DNA from: Cunninghamia lanceolata
Taxonomy: Eukaryota > Streptophyta > Pinopsida > Cupressales > Cupressaceae
Direction: 5' to 3'
Length of the DNA: 64,000 nt
NCBI GenBank assembly: GCA_027924645.1
Contig: BSBN01001150.1
Location: forward strand, 3,596,001 to 3,660,000
The notes under the pieces were generated by a model. It had not been told where the DNA came from, did no database searches, and saw only the letters and a program-made list of their open reading frames with translations. A program made the translations under genes and the position numbers. This document shows, in pieces, positions 21,699-33,659 of the stretch (positions are counted from its first letter, which is position 1; the number at the start of each line of letters is the position of its first letter).

Positions 21699-22527
21699 TG
21701 TTAGGATAGTGTGATATTTAATTGCAATCCTAATGTGTAATGCACATGGCATGTATCCAAACATCTTGGAGAGGGTACATAGATGCCCTCTTAGGTGGAT
21801 GAGAGATAATATTATTTAAATTTTCTCTTGGTTGACATGGATATTAGTTTTTATAGCATTCATAAAGGAGGTTCAACATGATGGTGGTGGTTACAAATTG
21901 ATTAATACTCACTAATTACACTTCCCCAATTCTAGGCACTAGAAGAGGTAGTGACAAACCTTTGTATGATGGATGGGGCCCACATGAGTTGTACTCTCCA
22001 TAATGGAGTGTAGACTTGGAGATGTGAGTCATCAAAATTTATTGGTCAAAGATGCCTTTTGAGTTATGTTTTCTATTCATGGATGCATTGATTGAGCATA
22101 TGATGATATTGGGTTTTTTCCATACCATGTATTTGGTGGTACATGGTTTCAAGAATCTACTTGTGGTTTCTTCTCAACTCTCCTCTACAAATTGTATGCA
22201 TTCAATAGAGTTTTTATGGGTTATTATGGGTATAAGAACTATTGCATTTTTATCTAATTGAAGGGAGATATGTGTTGCACATGTACTTTTTAATTGAAGA
22301 TTAATACATACTTGAGCCTCTCTTTAATGGTGGAGTTTTTGCCCCACAAGCGTTTCTCCATGTACATCTGATGTTATGTGTCATATTCTTTTGGTTTTTA
22401 ATTTCTTATTGTTGATATAAACTTATACACAATTTCATAATGGTTAGTCCAATGTTGCACATATAAATTTCAGATTTCCATACTATTTGAAGAGTTTTTA
22501 TCTGTTGTAATTTACCTTGTCTTAACA
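21699..22527 (+). repeat. Copia1 3' LTR (about 829 bp, right end inferred)
   Basis: The LTR begins TGTTAGGAT after the purine tract. The best right end is CTTAACA at 22521-22527, which forms an imperfect inverted repeat with the start. Copia2 RNase H coding sense begins directly after it, at 22528. ATAGT follows at 22528-22532 as the predicted target duplication, but the left copy is missing because the element is 5'-truncated. Confidence 0.6.
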
Positions 22528-23230
22528 ATAGTTATGGATTTCACTAGACCAAATATTGTTCAAGTAGTAGGAGTTTTAAGTAGGCATATGCCAACTTTGA
22601 CATGCAAGGAGAACTAGACCTTAATGAAGAGGGTATTCAAATACCTTCACGGTACTCTAGAATATTTTGTTTGTTGCTAGGGATTACTTGACTTGAACAA
22701 TACAAAGGATATACAAGGGTTTGTGGATTTTGATTAGATAGGAGATGTGGATAATATGACATCTATCATTGGTTATGTTTTTAACGTGTTTGTGGTGCAG
22801 TGAGTTAAATGACTAAAAGATAAGTTGTGGTTTCTATTTTGACTATAAGAGGCGAAGCATATGATAATCGCTCATGCCAATAAGGAGGAAGTTTATCTTA
22901 CAAAAATGTCTTTGGGTATCAGTTAAGTCAAGATATAATGCAAATTTAGTGTGATAGTCAAATTGTCATTAGTTTAGCAAAGCACCCTACTTTCCACACA
23001 CAGATTAAGCACATTGATGTGCAATACCATTTTTTTGTAATATTGTGGAGGACAAGAGGGTTGTGATTGAGAAGGTGGATACTTCAATGAATGTTGTAGA
23101 TGCCTCAACAAAGCTTGGGATCATGGAGAAATACAAATGGTGTAGGATTTCTATAGGCATTTCATCCCTAACAATTAATTCATGTTATTGGAACATGTTA
23201 TGATTTTTGCAATGTATACAAGTGGGAGAT
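22528..23230 (+). pseudogene. Copia2 RNase H region, broken
   Basis: A second, different Copia fragment: only the end of pol is left. Visible sense includes VMDFTRPNIVQVVGVLSRHM, VFKYLHGTLEYFVC, GFVDFD-stop-IGDVDNMTSI and EAKHMIIAHANKEEVYLTKM. These are the end of RT, the conserved Thr-Arg-Pro-Asp/Asn-Ile motif and Copia RNase H. The frame is interrupted by frequent stops and a shift near 22985. It begins right after the Copia1 LTR, so Copia1 probably inserted into Copia2 and the left half of Copia2 was later lost or lies unrecognised upstream. Confidence 0.75.
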
Positions 23231-24075
23231 TGTTAGGACTAGATTTTATATGTACCTTATGAGTACTAATGTTGTTTCTATTCTTTAATATTTGTAAAAT
23301 ATTATGAATATTAGGCCTTGTGGAAAAGAGCACCAAACATAGAAGAAATCTTGAGATTTCATTGTTGGAACTCTATGCATGTGGTATTAGACTTGTGATG
23401 GTCATAAGAAGTCATTAAATAGGGGTTACAAGTTGGACTAGTTAAGGTATCTTTGATCAATTATTTTTAGTCATATATAAGTTTGTAAGAGATATAATTG
23501 CACTCAGATGGAGCTCTTGGGAGATACATTTTGGTCATAGCATCCAATGATCATTATCGATATTTACACTTTATTTGTAGCATTACTCTTGGAGAGGGGT
23601 GCATGGGTCTAACATGGGCTAGTTGGAGTAAGGTTTGGTTCATGGTTTTGAGCACATTGTCTTGGGACATTAGTGGTTTCCTAGGTCTCCTTGGATTAAA
23701 AATTGAGGGCTTGGGATGGAGATTACATGTTCACATTTATGTAAGATTATGCTATTAGAATTCCTCTAGACACAAAATGCTGATCTCCATTGAAGAAATA
23801 CAAATCAAAGAGTGTATTGTAACCTTACTAGATGATTAATGCATTGGGTGTGTTTTGGATGTTGAATTTTCCCCTTTCAATGGTTTTCCTAGGGTATATC
23901 TTGGGTCTCTTTCCATTACTTTGCTGAATTTTGTTTAGACCTATTATTACTTGCATTCTTTGTCTCTAAGGTTAATGTGGATCTAGGCATAGTTTCCTTT
24001 CATGAGCATGAGATGATTCCTTTTTAACTGTGTTCTTTATATTGAGAAATTATCTGAGTGAAAACATATGAGAAC
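23231..24075 (+). repeat. Copia2 3' LTR (right end uncertain)
   Basis: TGTTAGGACTAG follows AAGTGGGAGAT at 23220-23230, the same junction type as Copia1. No second copy is in the window. The end near GAGAACA at about 24075 is a guess from the TG...CA rule. The bases from there to 24177 are unassigned. Confidence 0.5.
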
Positions 24076-24177
24076 AAATCTAAAATACAGAAAACTAAGG
24101 TTTTTTAATGAGTAAAAAGCTTGAACACAAAATAGTCATGTAATACAAATCATGTAGGCATACCAAACAGAGATAAT

Positions 24178-24396
24178 ACAAGTTATGCAATCTAGACATG
24201 GTGAACCGACTAATGCATGCAGAGACAAATGCATCACTTTGGCCAATTTTTCTCTATAAATAAATGTTTACAATAAACATAGTCGTGTGTTCACACACCT
24301 CTAACTCGACTTGGAAACTACCACATCCTATAGTTTGACTTGCTTGACTAGTATCTCTAGACATGAATTGTCTTGACTAAACTCCCTAGTAAATCT
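24178..24396 (-). repeat. LTR-X copy B, first part (gypsy2 3' LTR)
   Basis: This block matches 44537-44750, in the 5' LTR of gypsy2, with few differences (for example GCAATCTAGACATGGTGAA and TTGACTTGCTTGACTAGTAT). It stops at 24396, where a 4.8 kb unit is inserted, and the LTR resumes at 29220. The outermost ~540 bases of the LTR's 3' end are absent to the left of 24178. Confidence 0.85.
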
Positions 24397-24941
24397 TGTT
24401 ACCCTATATTTAAATTTTTTCCATTCATGTGTTAAGTTAAAGTCCCCTTCTTTATTCTTTATTGTTTCATCCTCTTCACAAAGTTGCGGCCTTTACTTAA
24501 ATGTTTTTCCTTCATAGTTGGTGATTTTGCACTTTTCTGAACCTTAGTCGGCGTGTTCTTAAGTTCCAAAACCTTTCGATTTCCTGACTCTTCTTTGAAA
24601 GTCATTGTTGAAGTCTTTTTTTTCACCCCTTTGTTCATCCTGATACTTAAGTCCTTTGTATTTAGCGAGTTAGGAGTTCTTAGAACTTCTGAACTCCCTA
24701 CTGATGGTTCTAAAGTTCTAAAAGTTGCCGATCTCCTGACTAAAGTTTGGTTCGTTCTTCAAGGAGCCATCTTTTCCATTTATGAACATGCACAATGGAA
24801 GTGACATCTTTCATTTCGTAATTAAGAAGGAATGTCTTGGGAAGTACGATTGCACATTTTTTGAAGGAAAATTAAGGTGGCCCATTTATGAATTGTGCCA
24901 CCATACATGCCATTGAAATTAATGAAGATTTAATGCGATAT

Positions 24942-24950
24942 TTTATAAGG
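24942..24950 (+). promoter_or_regulatory. TATA-like box upstream of F1
   Basis: TTTATAAGG lies about 80 bases before a plausible splice donor (25033). The spacing fits a promoter, a short leader exon, and an intron ahead of the F1 frame. The assignment rests on motif and position only. Confidence 0.4.
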
Positions 24951-25032
24951 GTTGCCACCTTCATAAAATGCCTTATCCTGCATTTCATCTAGTGAACTTT
25001 GAAGGAGCTTTGGACTGCATCTTCAACAAGTG

Positions 25033-25125
25033 GTGAGCATAGATTCTTATAACTAGGTTAGATAATTGGCTTTCTTCTCGCTCCCTCTTTGCTCTAATAT
25101 ATTCAATTTCTTGACATTATTTCAG
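25033..25125 (+). other. Putative intron just before the F1 frame
   Basis: GTGAGC at 25033 is a good plant splice donor. TTGACATTATTTCAG ending at 25125 is a good acceptor with a pyrimidine-rich approach. The intron would be 93 bp. F2 has a comparable GTAAGT...GCAG intron at the same place relative to its start, which supports the reading. Confidence 0.5.
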
Positions 25126-28100
25126 TGGAAAGAACAATTTTCTTTCATAAGTCTGGATTATGTGTCTTCTTCAAATGTTCTGCAAAATTATTTGGTGCCC
25201 CTAGTACTCACAAAGGCTTTTGCATTTTGGTTTCTTAAGCAAGTGAAAATGAAATATAAGTATCAGGGTTTCCCGGTTGCTTCAATTATAGAAAATGGTT
25301 TATCTAAGGTGAAAGATACTGAGCTTGGGCACATAGACCTGGATGAGTTTTGGTCTTGGATGAAACAAAACCCCAGAACTCCTATAGCAGAGAAAATTCT
25401 AGCCAGTGGGCTAGCTCATGCTGGAGGTTTTCAACCTACTGTGCCATGTCTAGACTTGGTTGTTTCATGTGTGAAGAATTATCTCCCTATCTCACAGGAG
25501 ATAAGAGCTTTTGACAGATCTATGGTTATAAAGATTGACTCTGAGGCTGTCTCTTGTGCATTAAGATTACCTGATAGAAAAGAGTTTGTTGAGATGTCTA
25601 TCACCATGGGGTGGGATAAGAAAGACTGGTGCTTGAATTCTATTGCTAGGAACCAGTTGAAAGTCGAGAAGAAGGTAAAATCCCAAATTCTTGCTAATTT
25701 AAAAAGAGCCCATTTCAAAGAGGAAATATCTGATATGATTAGTTTGCTACATCGTGTTGTCGGGAGTACTGAGTTTGACTCATTTGAAAATTAGATATGA
25801 TAGTTCATCTTGGTGGTGTGTAGCAAATGCCAATACATTGACTGGGCCAAAATGATTAATGATCACCTGAACGAGCAATTGGCTAACTTTCACCAGAAGG
25901 TGTCTTTTCATATGTGCTCTTATTTGTTTTATATCTTAGCTAGTAAAGAGGTTTTCTACGCAAGGTTAAGGACCCAAGGTTCATTGATGCCAAACACACC
26001 TATGTATGAGTATTTCCCTTAGTTGCAAAGGGAGAATGGAATGAAAGATTTTTGTCGTGTCAATGATGCTTTGTTCATGTTTTCTGTAAAAAGAATTAAA
26101 GGTACACCTCAGAGGATAATTTCTCCTAAAGAAGCTGCATTTGTGATGAGGTATGGAAGTTTTTACATTCAATTTGATAGATTCACTTACCTTCGAGTTG
26201 GGGGTTATGAAAATGCCCCGTTAAAATTTCTGAGATATGTATCTAACTATTTTATTGTTTTGTAGGTCTGTCACCAGATGATGAACGTGAATCATAAATA
26301 TCATGGTATGAAAAAGAAAGGATATACATTTCCCATGTCTTTGTCTTTCTTCACTTGCAAAATGAATGATCATGCAAAGAATACAGAGAAGATTTTGGCA
26401 GAGTTCAATTTTCATCCTTTATTTGTAAGGTCATTTTTTAATAGTAAAAATTATGTCAAGAGGAACTTTCATGGAGGTAATCTATATGAGCACCATCCAC
26501 ACTTGGAGGACTATTGGAAGGACTGTATAGATGAAAGGGAGGTTCATAGAAGGGATTGGATGAGGTTGACACTAGACCAAATCTGGGCCTTCAATTTGCC
26601 TTTGCAAATTCTAGGTGGTGTAGATGATAATTTTGAGGTTATTGATGAAGGTTATCATGATGTTGCCTCTAAACCTCTGCCTCGAATACAATGGTCTGAT
26701 AAGGGGATTAGTGATGTTAAGGTCCAATCCTCTTTTATATTGGATAAGACTGAAAGGAGGCTTGAAGGAAGAATTCAAGAGCATGCAGGTTATTTTGTGC
26801 CAAAGGAATCTGGAATGAGAGATCAAGGGACATCCCAGGCCTCTGGTACCCCAAGAGTTTCAATTGGAGTTAAGACAACTCATCATAGAGCTAGTTTACA
26901 ATTTGGTGGGGATGAAGAACAACCCAAGGACATTTAGAGATTAAAGGGCACATGTGAACAAGATGGACAACCTGCATATGTGAGAGTAGGAGCAAAAAAG
27001 AAGATGGATACCTTGCAATATTTGTAAGCAGACCATGTGGCCTCTCCCAACTCCCCTGTGTCAAGTAGTGATTCTTTAATTTTTCATTAGATTAGCAAGG
27101 ACAATGTTTTTTATTCTTTGTTTGATAATTTGACTTCCCTGGGATTGGATGGGATTCCTATGCATAATAATCCTAATCAACTAGATAATGTTGCCCTGGG
27201 TACCAATGATAGTAATGTTGTGTTACCATCACCATCTTGGTTGAAGAAGGTTGTAGAGAAAAAGAGAAGGTACACTCCTATGATTGACATGAATACAGAT
27301 ACCATAGCCAAATTACTACAGGTTACACCTAAGCCTAAAAAGGCTAAGAGGATGTCTAAGATGGTAACTGACTCTACTACAGGGTATCGTGTTTTAGAGA
27401 TTGATGATCCTATTGGTGATAAAAATGAAAATGAATTCAGAGAGGCTGATTTTAACATGAGCAAAATTGATATGGGCCCCACAACTATTTATGGAGATAT
27501 ATATCATGCCAAGTTCTTTGTAAGCATGTTGGCAAAGAGGGTTAAAGTAGAACAACAAGAGAACTAAAAATTGTAGGCCCAGGTGAATACTTTGACTTCT
27601 TTTATTCAATCCATCTTAAATATTAATTCTTAGCCTTCAAATGCAACTCCTAGTATCACTGTTGATGGAATGGATCCCAATATGCTGCAACAAATTAAGA
27701 GATATCAGACCCTAACCAAAGCCATTGAGCAGTGGATTGAGAAGGTTAATTTTGATAGCCTGTTATACATTAAGGAGGCTATGAGGTTGTATGCTCTTAT
27801 ATCTAAGAATAGAAAGGGATTATCAGTTGAATTACAAAATATTAAGGAGGAAAGTGGTCTACTGATGGTGTCTAAGGAATTACAAGAAATTATTAAGATT
27901 GACATGGGTATTCTTTTGGCTGAAAATATTTTGAATGATTTGAAAGAAAATGAATTTGTTTCTTGGTTAGATGCTCTCGAATGGAATCTATCTATGCTCA
28001 GACAATATAACAGTTATATAGGAGGAATTCTTAATCAATATCATGTTGACTTTATAGACCTCTGGAAGAATTGTAACACTTTTGAGGTTGAAATTCTGAA

Positions 28101-28398
28101 TGAAGGTGGTGAAGATTTGTGAGATGTAAGAGAAGTAAATCAATCCTTTAAGAAGATGCTCATGGAGGAAATTGTAGGTGCTGATATTGATACTGGAGAA
28201 TCACTAGGTAAGATTGGGAACATGGCCATCTATCTCATAAGTTTCAAAGTTGAAGTTGATGAGATTAATAAAAGGCTAATAGATGTAGAGAGAAAAGTCA
28301 ATAGGTGGAAACTCAGGGTACACATTACTATTTCTCCAAGTGGCAAGGTCATAACTCCCTTAATCTCCAGGTACCAAAGTTATAAAGTGAAGTTATGA
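25126..28398 (+). pseudogene. F1: long unknown protein, one frame with in-frame stops
   Basis: I do not know the function. One frame reads for about 1,090 codons, with first Met at 25249, and is interrupted only by stops. These include three within 25792-25803, TAG at 26020-26022, TAG near 26263, TAG at 26935-26937, and others near 27026, 27088, 27565, 27631 and 28120. No frameshift is needed. Residues 1-600 look globular and align with F2: GHIDLDEFWSWM, WAKMINDHLNEQL, MRYGSFYIQFDRFTYLRV, RLTLDQIWAFNLPLQIL. Next comes a basic, charged linker (KKVVEKKRRYTP, KPKKAKRMSKM). A long helical C-terminal part follows (GLSVELQNIKEESGLLM, LISFKVEVDEINKRLIDVE). There are no zinc fingers, RT or transposase motifs. 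It sits alone in an LTR-type insertion. Likely alternatives are a retroelement accessory ORF or a captured host gene. Confidence 0.65.
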
Positions 28399-29219
28399 GC
28401 ACAAGTGGACTCAACTACAATTGATGGACAAGACAAGGAGAGCGAGGTGATTCAAGGAGAAGACTCAACAGCTGCCATCTGATGGCATTTCATGTGTTTA
28501 TGTTATTTCTTTTAAACAATTTTCTCTAAAAATTGTTATTTTAAATACTTGTTAATTATCTTTTAATCAATTGTCTTCAAGAAGCCATTATTATTTCAAA
28601 GACATTTATTATTGACAAGGCTATATATTCTAATCATGTTGATGCTTATGGATCTTTTAGAAAACTTTGTGTTGTTAATTGGTCATTTTTGGTGTTACTC
28701 TATATTTGATTTATTTCAGTATATGAATGGAAGTTGGAGGAGTTAATTTTTGAAATCGTAAACTTTGTGTTATGATGGATGGATATATGCTCTTCTTATG
28801 TTGAATATTTTTTAGCTTCTTAAATTGTAGTTGTATATTGGGATGATTGGAAATTCTTATTGTGGCTCATTGCTGTGAATAGTTTTTCTTTCAATGAATG
28901 GCTTGCAGTGACGATTATGTGATGAAAGATATAAGTTTATGATTATGGTTGTGTGAAGTCTTTGCACTTCTTATTGTTTTAGTTGTATTGTAATTCATTG
29001 CCTTTATTATTTTCTGGTCAAAAGCACCACCTTTCATGCTTTCTAGTTAAAAGAATACATGGTTTTCATTCCTTTAACATCATTCGAAGGTAGCTGCTCC
29101 TTGTAAAATAAGTAGAGAGTCATTGTAAAATATCATTGCAATTGGCTCAATTGTTAGTATAGTTGTCTTTTGTGTGGGCGTGAGAAAATAGAGTTAAGTG
29201 GCAAATCTATAAACTAACA
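28399..29219 (+). other. F1 downstream region, no coding sense
   Basis: AT-rich sequence between the end of F1 and the right end of its insertion. TGTTACTCTATATTT at 28693-28707 resembles the insertion's first bases (TGTTACCCTATATTT). If real, that would make 28693-29219 a decayed terminal repeat, but the match fades within about 40 bases. Confidence 0.4.
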
Positions 29220-32157
29220 AATTTGACTTAGAATTAATCCTTAATCTAGGATATATGTAATATAGGGGTTTAGGTTACTTTAACCTTTTAAAGAGTCCCT
29301 CTTTGCATACTTGCAAATTCTAGGGTCTATGACTTCTTGTCATTCTACTCATTGACCTAAAAATTGAGCACTCTTGTGTAATATATGAATTTTTTTGACT
29401 CTATCATGAAATCATTTATTTTATCATAAATGCTCCAAGGTTTCTCAACCATTCACTGTTGACCATAATAAACAATAAACCAATTCAATGTTATAACTGA
29501 TTTCAGAGTTCTCAAGTTTTCTTAACCCTTCTGGATCGAATCTAGGGATTTAATTTCTCTATCCCAACACATTGGAATATCAAATACTCTTGTTTTCCAA
29601 AAGTAGAAATTTATAATAATATAACATGGAAACGATAATCTCTAGTCTTCTTTTAACCACTTGGGCATCACATTTCTCATAACATGTATAAACATAGTAC
29701 ATGAGGTATATCCTCATTCATATAAGATCTTAATGAATACTATTTCTATCATAACTAAGCTTTTGACTAAGTTCAATCTTTCAACCTAAATAGGTTTGAG
29801 TCTAAAAATATAATATTTTTGACCTCTTGGTCTTCTTAAGTCCACCAAATTTCAATATAGGATAGGTTATTCAAACTCCTATATAACATCATGTGTATGT
29901 CATGATAATGCTTATCATTATTTGTATAATGCATATGTGAAATTATATCACTATACTTAGGTGTTTTCAATGATATCAATATCATTTATATATGTTCTAT
30001 ATAAGTGAATATCTATCACAAAACTTTTGATTATAAACATTAAAACTTATACATATAAATCATTGTGAAATGTGAATATATCACTGTCTAAACTTTCTAT
30101 AATCTTACTCATCTTGACTCCTAGGTTTATATTTGATTTCTCATAAAGCTCAGTCTTTGCACTTTATAAATATAACTTATCTAGTTATATAACTTATCTA
30201 GTTATATAACTGTGGCATTAATATAAAATGGCTTTGTATTCAAAAAGTGATAAAATAAATAATCTTTTCTCTGCATTTTATATGCTAGATTTCTACATAG
30301 ATTTGGTGTTTTGATAGCTAAGAGAAACCTATGTTTGCTCGAGTATACCATGTTAAGTGACAACTTCCCAAAGACCGTAAACCTCTGTATAAACAATTTT
30401 ATTCATAACATTCTTCCATAATCCTGTGTCTATCAAAGTAGCAAAGTTCTCTATGGGTTTGATGATACAAAATGATGGCATGATCAACTCATCTTCCATA
30501 GTAAGCCTGTTGTAAGCTATGACATTTTATTGTTTATTCTTTGCAGTTTTATACTATTATTCAATGACATTTTAATTGTCTCTAACTCATAAATTCGTAT
30601 TCTATTATCACCAGCATTCTATGTGCGATTTAATCATATCTCTATATGTTTACATAGAATAGGAAATTGCAGTTTAATAATAGAATTATGAGATATTCTT
30701 ACCTCAAAGCATCGATGGTTTCCCATTGCTACTCGAGCTAACTCTATACCTTCCTCTGCATTTTCTCTCTTTCCTACAGATTCTTGATGATAACAGAGCT
30801 TTGTGTTCATGCTCGTCTCTCACCCCTACGAATTCTTGATTAGAACAAAGATCTTTGTCTCGTGCAGTCCTTCGTAACTTGAAGCCTCCTCTCTTTTTAG
30901 CCACAATGAAAACTCAGAAGCTTGCACTCTTGCAAATTCACCTGTGTCCTACTTCCTTTAGTGGAGAATAAACTATTCTCTCTATATGCTTATTAAAGTG
31001 GTACTTCTATCTTTCCATGTGACAAATCAAAAGATCATTTCTAGTTTTGAAACTTTTATCTCTCTTTGATTCCTCGTAGCTTCCTTCGTATCCCTCAATA
31101 ATATAGCCTTTTAATAGGCTTTATTCTCTCCATAACTGTAGATTCCTCCTGCATCTCTACCTATTTACACTCTATGGTGGCATGTCGAAATGATGGAGTT
31201 ACTGGTCATAAAGACCACTCCTAAACTATTCGAAACTCCTCCTTTCTCTCCATATCCAATGTGGAGGAAAGGAGTTGAGTGCCCACAAAACACATGAAGT
31301 GATTTTGCATTAAATATGCAACTATACCATGTTCCTTAAAATGGTCATCAGCTACAAATAATTGGTTTAACTAATTGTTCATATAAAATAGATATTTAAC
31401 AACATAATATAGGTGTACTCAACGTATACTTACATTGTCTCTAACACATGATATAATATGAGAATGGGGTTGAGGCATCCTCCCCCTCTCAAAATTGCTT
31501 AAACGTCAAAATATATAAATTAACATATAATACAATTCCAATTAGGAATTACTGATAATAAAGTAGTTTAACTACTAGTATTTATTTGTTCTAGTAATAT
31601 AATTTATATTACTTCACACAAAGAAATAACGACTATCAATCATTTCCGTTTTTGATAGTCATGATATAGCTTGACTTATTTTTTGACAATAACCTCAGCT
31701 TAATGGTTCTAGTTGACAATCGATGATTTGTTGAGTCAGAACCAAACTTAGACCAATTGGTCAAGCATAACTTACCATACTCAATGAAGGTTCACTAAAT
31801 TGTGAAAGCACGAGACTTAGATGGAAAACAATATGTTCTTATCCATATGCCTATTCTCTTCTCTTTGATGATGCTCTCCCTCTCTTTCTCAAAAGGCGAA
31901 AAACTTGTTTCTTGGTTACAACTTGCAATCACCAAACTGGGATTAGTGCATCGTTAGTCAATCCATAAACCTTATGAATAAATAATCATGACATCTTATA
32001 ATCACATGTTTAAATTCTAATCATATAAACATAAACTCATGATATCATTGATTTATCTTGACATTCTCACATAATGTCAAATCATTAATTCATGCATAAT
32101 TAACTACTAATAATATGCAAGTAAAAGTAATTCATAGTCAAAATTTGGGGTGTGACA
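29220..32157 (-). repeat. LTR-X copy B, second part (gypsy2 3' LTR)
   Basis: On the minus strand the LTR starts TGTCACACCCC (32157 downward), next to a purine tract, and continues to 29220. Matches to the 5' LTR copy C run from 44760 to 49178, apart from that copy's own insertions. The terminal 1.0 kb (31148-32157) has no counterpart in copy C within the window. Reassembled, LTR-X is about 3.6-3.7 kb. Imperfect ends TGTCACACCCC and GGTATGTTACA pair at 8 of 11 positions. Confidence 0.88.
30171..30204 (+). repeat. 17 bp tandem duplication within LTR-X copy B
   Basis: TATAACTTATCTAGTTA occurs twice head to tail at 30171-30187 and 30188-30204, followed by a partial third unit. Copy C has about one unit at the same place (near 46790), so this expansion is private to copy B. 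Confidence 0.85.
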
Positions 32158-32172
32158 TATCTCCCCCATAAG
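32158..32172 (-). promoter_or_regulatory. gypsy2 polypurine tract
   Basis: On the minus strand CTTATGGGGGAGATA directly precedes TGTCACACCCC. A Gly-rich purine run ending next to TG fixes the 3' LTR boundary of the minus-strand chromovirus. Confidence 0.8.
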
Positions 32173-32239
32173 ATTCATCTTCCTTGATGATCCAGTGTAT
32201 CATAAAATAATAAGGTAAAGTTTTTTTTCAACTTTAAAA

Positions 32240-32560
32240 AGCATAAAACAAATGAGGAATTCTCTAATAAAAATCACAGTAACCTTCCCATGTGGCACTA
32301 TCCTTTGCATACTAGTCCTACTGGACCTTGCATTATGTAACCTCTCTATTACACAAGTGGAACTTGAAAACTTCAAGCTTCTTGAGAGGCTGGATCATGA
32401 CCACTCCTGGGTCCTGTACCTGTAAGGCATTCCAATCAAGAATATGATTATCACCTGTTATATACATTTTCAAAAATGAAACATGAAAAATAATGTGCAT
32501 CTTGGAAAGAGTTGGTGGTAGAGTGATTTTGTAGGCGATTGGATTGATCACTTCGGTAAC
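32240..32560 (-). pseudogene. gypsy2 C-terminal integrase tail and chromodomain
   Basis: Minus-strand sense reads IAYKITLPPTLSKMHIIFHV, FLKMYI and HILDWNALQVQD. After stops comes CKVQ-stop-D-stop-YAKDSATWE, followed by PHLFYAF. The LPP-S-H-FHVS block and the W/D-SATWE core are those of the chromodomain at the end of chromovirus integrases, which is thought to guide insertion to heterochromatin. The key aromatic after CKVQ is now a stop. The polypurine tract follows less than 100 bases downstream. Confidence 0.75.
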
Positions 32561-32745
32561 TTCGATGGGTCGTACATATCGAGGAGCTAGTTTGGAAGAA
32601 TTTCCAAACTTTATGGAACTCTTCTAAGGTTTGACCCTCAGAAAAACTTTTTCTCCAACTGAGAATTGCTTTGGTGTACGCTTGGCATCGGCCTAACTTT
32701 TTTGTCTATCATTTGCTTTGCCAATCTATTTCTAATCAACTTGAT

Positions 32746-33470
32746 CTATTCTTCCATATTTGATAACATTTTTGGACCAATGCTAGTCCTATCCTCTAAC
32801 TTATCCCAACTTATAGGAGTTTGGCATCTTCTTCCATACAATGCTTCAAATGGAGCCATCTTAATAACAGAATGATAAGAGTTGTTATATGTAAACTCTA
32901 CAAGCGATAGATATTCTTCCCACTTGTATTGCTGATCCATGCAATACATCTGCAACAAATATTTTAGAACTTGATTTACCCTCTTAGTCTGACTATCTGT
33001 CTCAGGGTGATAAGCCAAGCTTATATTAAGTTGAGTACCTAGCGCTGAGAATAAAGTTTGCCAAAATCTTGACGTCATGTGCACATCTATGTCTGAGATA
33101 ATTTTCTTAGGAACTCCATGCAGTCTAAACACTTCTTGCACAAACTTGTGAGCTAAAACTGGTGCTCCATCCGTTAGATTCCTAGGTATAAAATGAGCTA
33201 CCTTGGTGAGCTTTTCCACCACCACTAAAATGGCATTATGTCTATTTCAAGACATTGGGAGACCTTGCACAAAGTCCATACTAATGACCTGCCACTTCCA
33301 CTCTGGAATATCGTGTGGATATAAAAGTCCTACTAGATGCTGATGCTCAGCCTTGAATCTCTGGCACTCTAAGAAACTTGCTACAAAACTTGCAGCATCA
33401 TTCTTCATTCCTTTCCAAAAATAAAGAGGCTTCACATTAGCTAGGAGTTTGGTTACTCCAAGGTGACTTG
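32746..33470 (-). pseudogene. gypsy2 integrase, catalytic Glu replaced by Lys
   Basis: Minus-strand integrase of a Tekay/Del-like chromovirus. The zinc-binding part survives as SFLECQRFKAEH. The core shows VISMDFVQGLP (first Asp), IISDIDVHMTSRFW (second Asp, where SDRDPxF is usual) and HPETDSQTKRVNQVL. The residue aligned to the catalytic Glu of the DDE triad (QTERVN in gypsy3) is Lys, a single G-to-A change. Two open stretches (33247-33435 and 32746-33225) lie in different frames. GRRCQTPISWDKLEDR near 32800 is the typical segment before the C-terminal tail. Confidence 0.85.
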
Positions 33471-33659
33471 ACTATGGTGCGAAATGAACTTCCTTCCACA
33501 CAAGGTTTCTTAATTTGGTAGAGTTTGGAACATACATCCTTCCTTTGTATCTTAAAATCCCATCTAGTTCAAAATAGAACCCATCATATCTTGAGTCTTG
33601 AGGATTTACTATGAGAGCTTGCTTAACTTGCTCATAGTACTCATCATGCCTATAGAATT

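Larger units (their letters stand above)
24397..29219 (+). mobile_element. 4.8 kb TGTTA...TAACA insertion carrying gene F1
   Basis: This unit interrupts LTR-X copy B. Aligning the intact LTR at 44755-44775 across the gap gives a 5 bp target AATTT. It is present as AATCT at 24392-24396 and AATTT at 29220-29224, one transition apart. The unit starts TGTTACCC and ends AACTAACA, a 5 bp perfect inverted repeat of LTR type. No RT, integrase or primer site is visible inside, only one very long ORF plus flanks. No clear LTR pair exists. A 15-base match (14 of 15) to the left end occurs at 28693 and could mark a decayed 3' LTR. It is probably a non-autonomous LTR-type element. Confidence 0.6.

Noticed and set aside
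25479..25718. Minus-strand 79-codon frame inside F1
   Set aside because: It is the antisense shadow of the F1 frame.
24397..29219. F1 unit as a Helitron
   Set aside because: A TC start and an A|T site can be drawn on the left, but the right end lacks CTRR followed by T and no 3' hairpin is evident.
24392..29224. F1 unit as a Mutator-like element with 9 bp duplication (CTAGTAAAT/CTAACAAAT)
   Set aside because: The 9-mers match only 7 of 9 and no terminal inverted repeat exists for that border. The TG...CA reading with AATCT/AATTT aligns better to the intact LTR.
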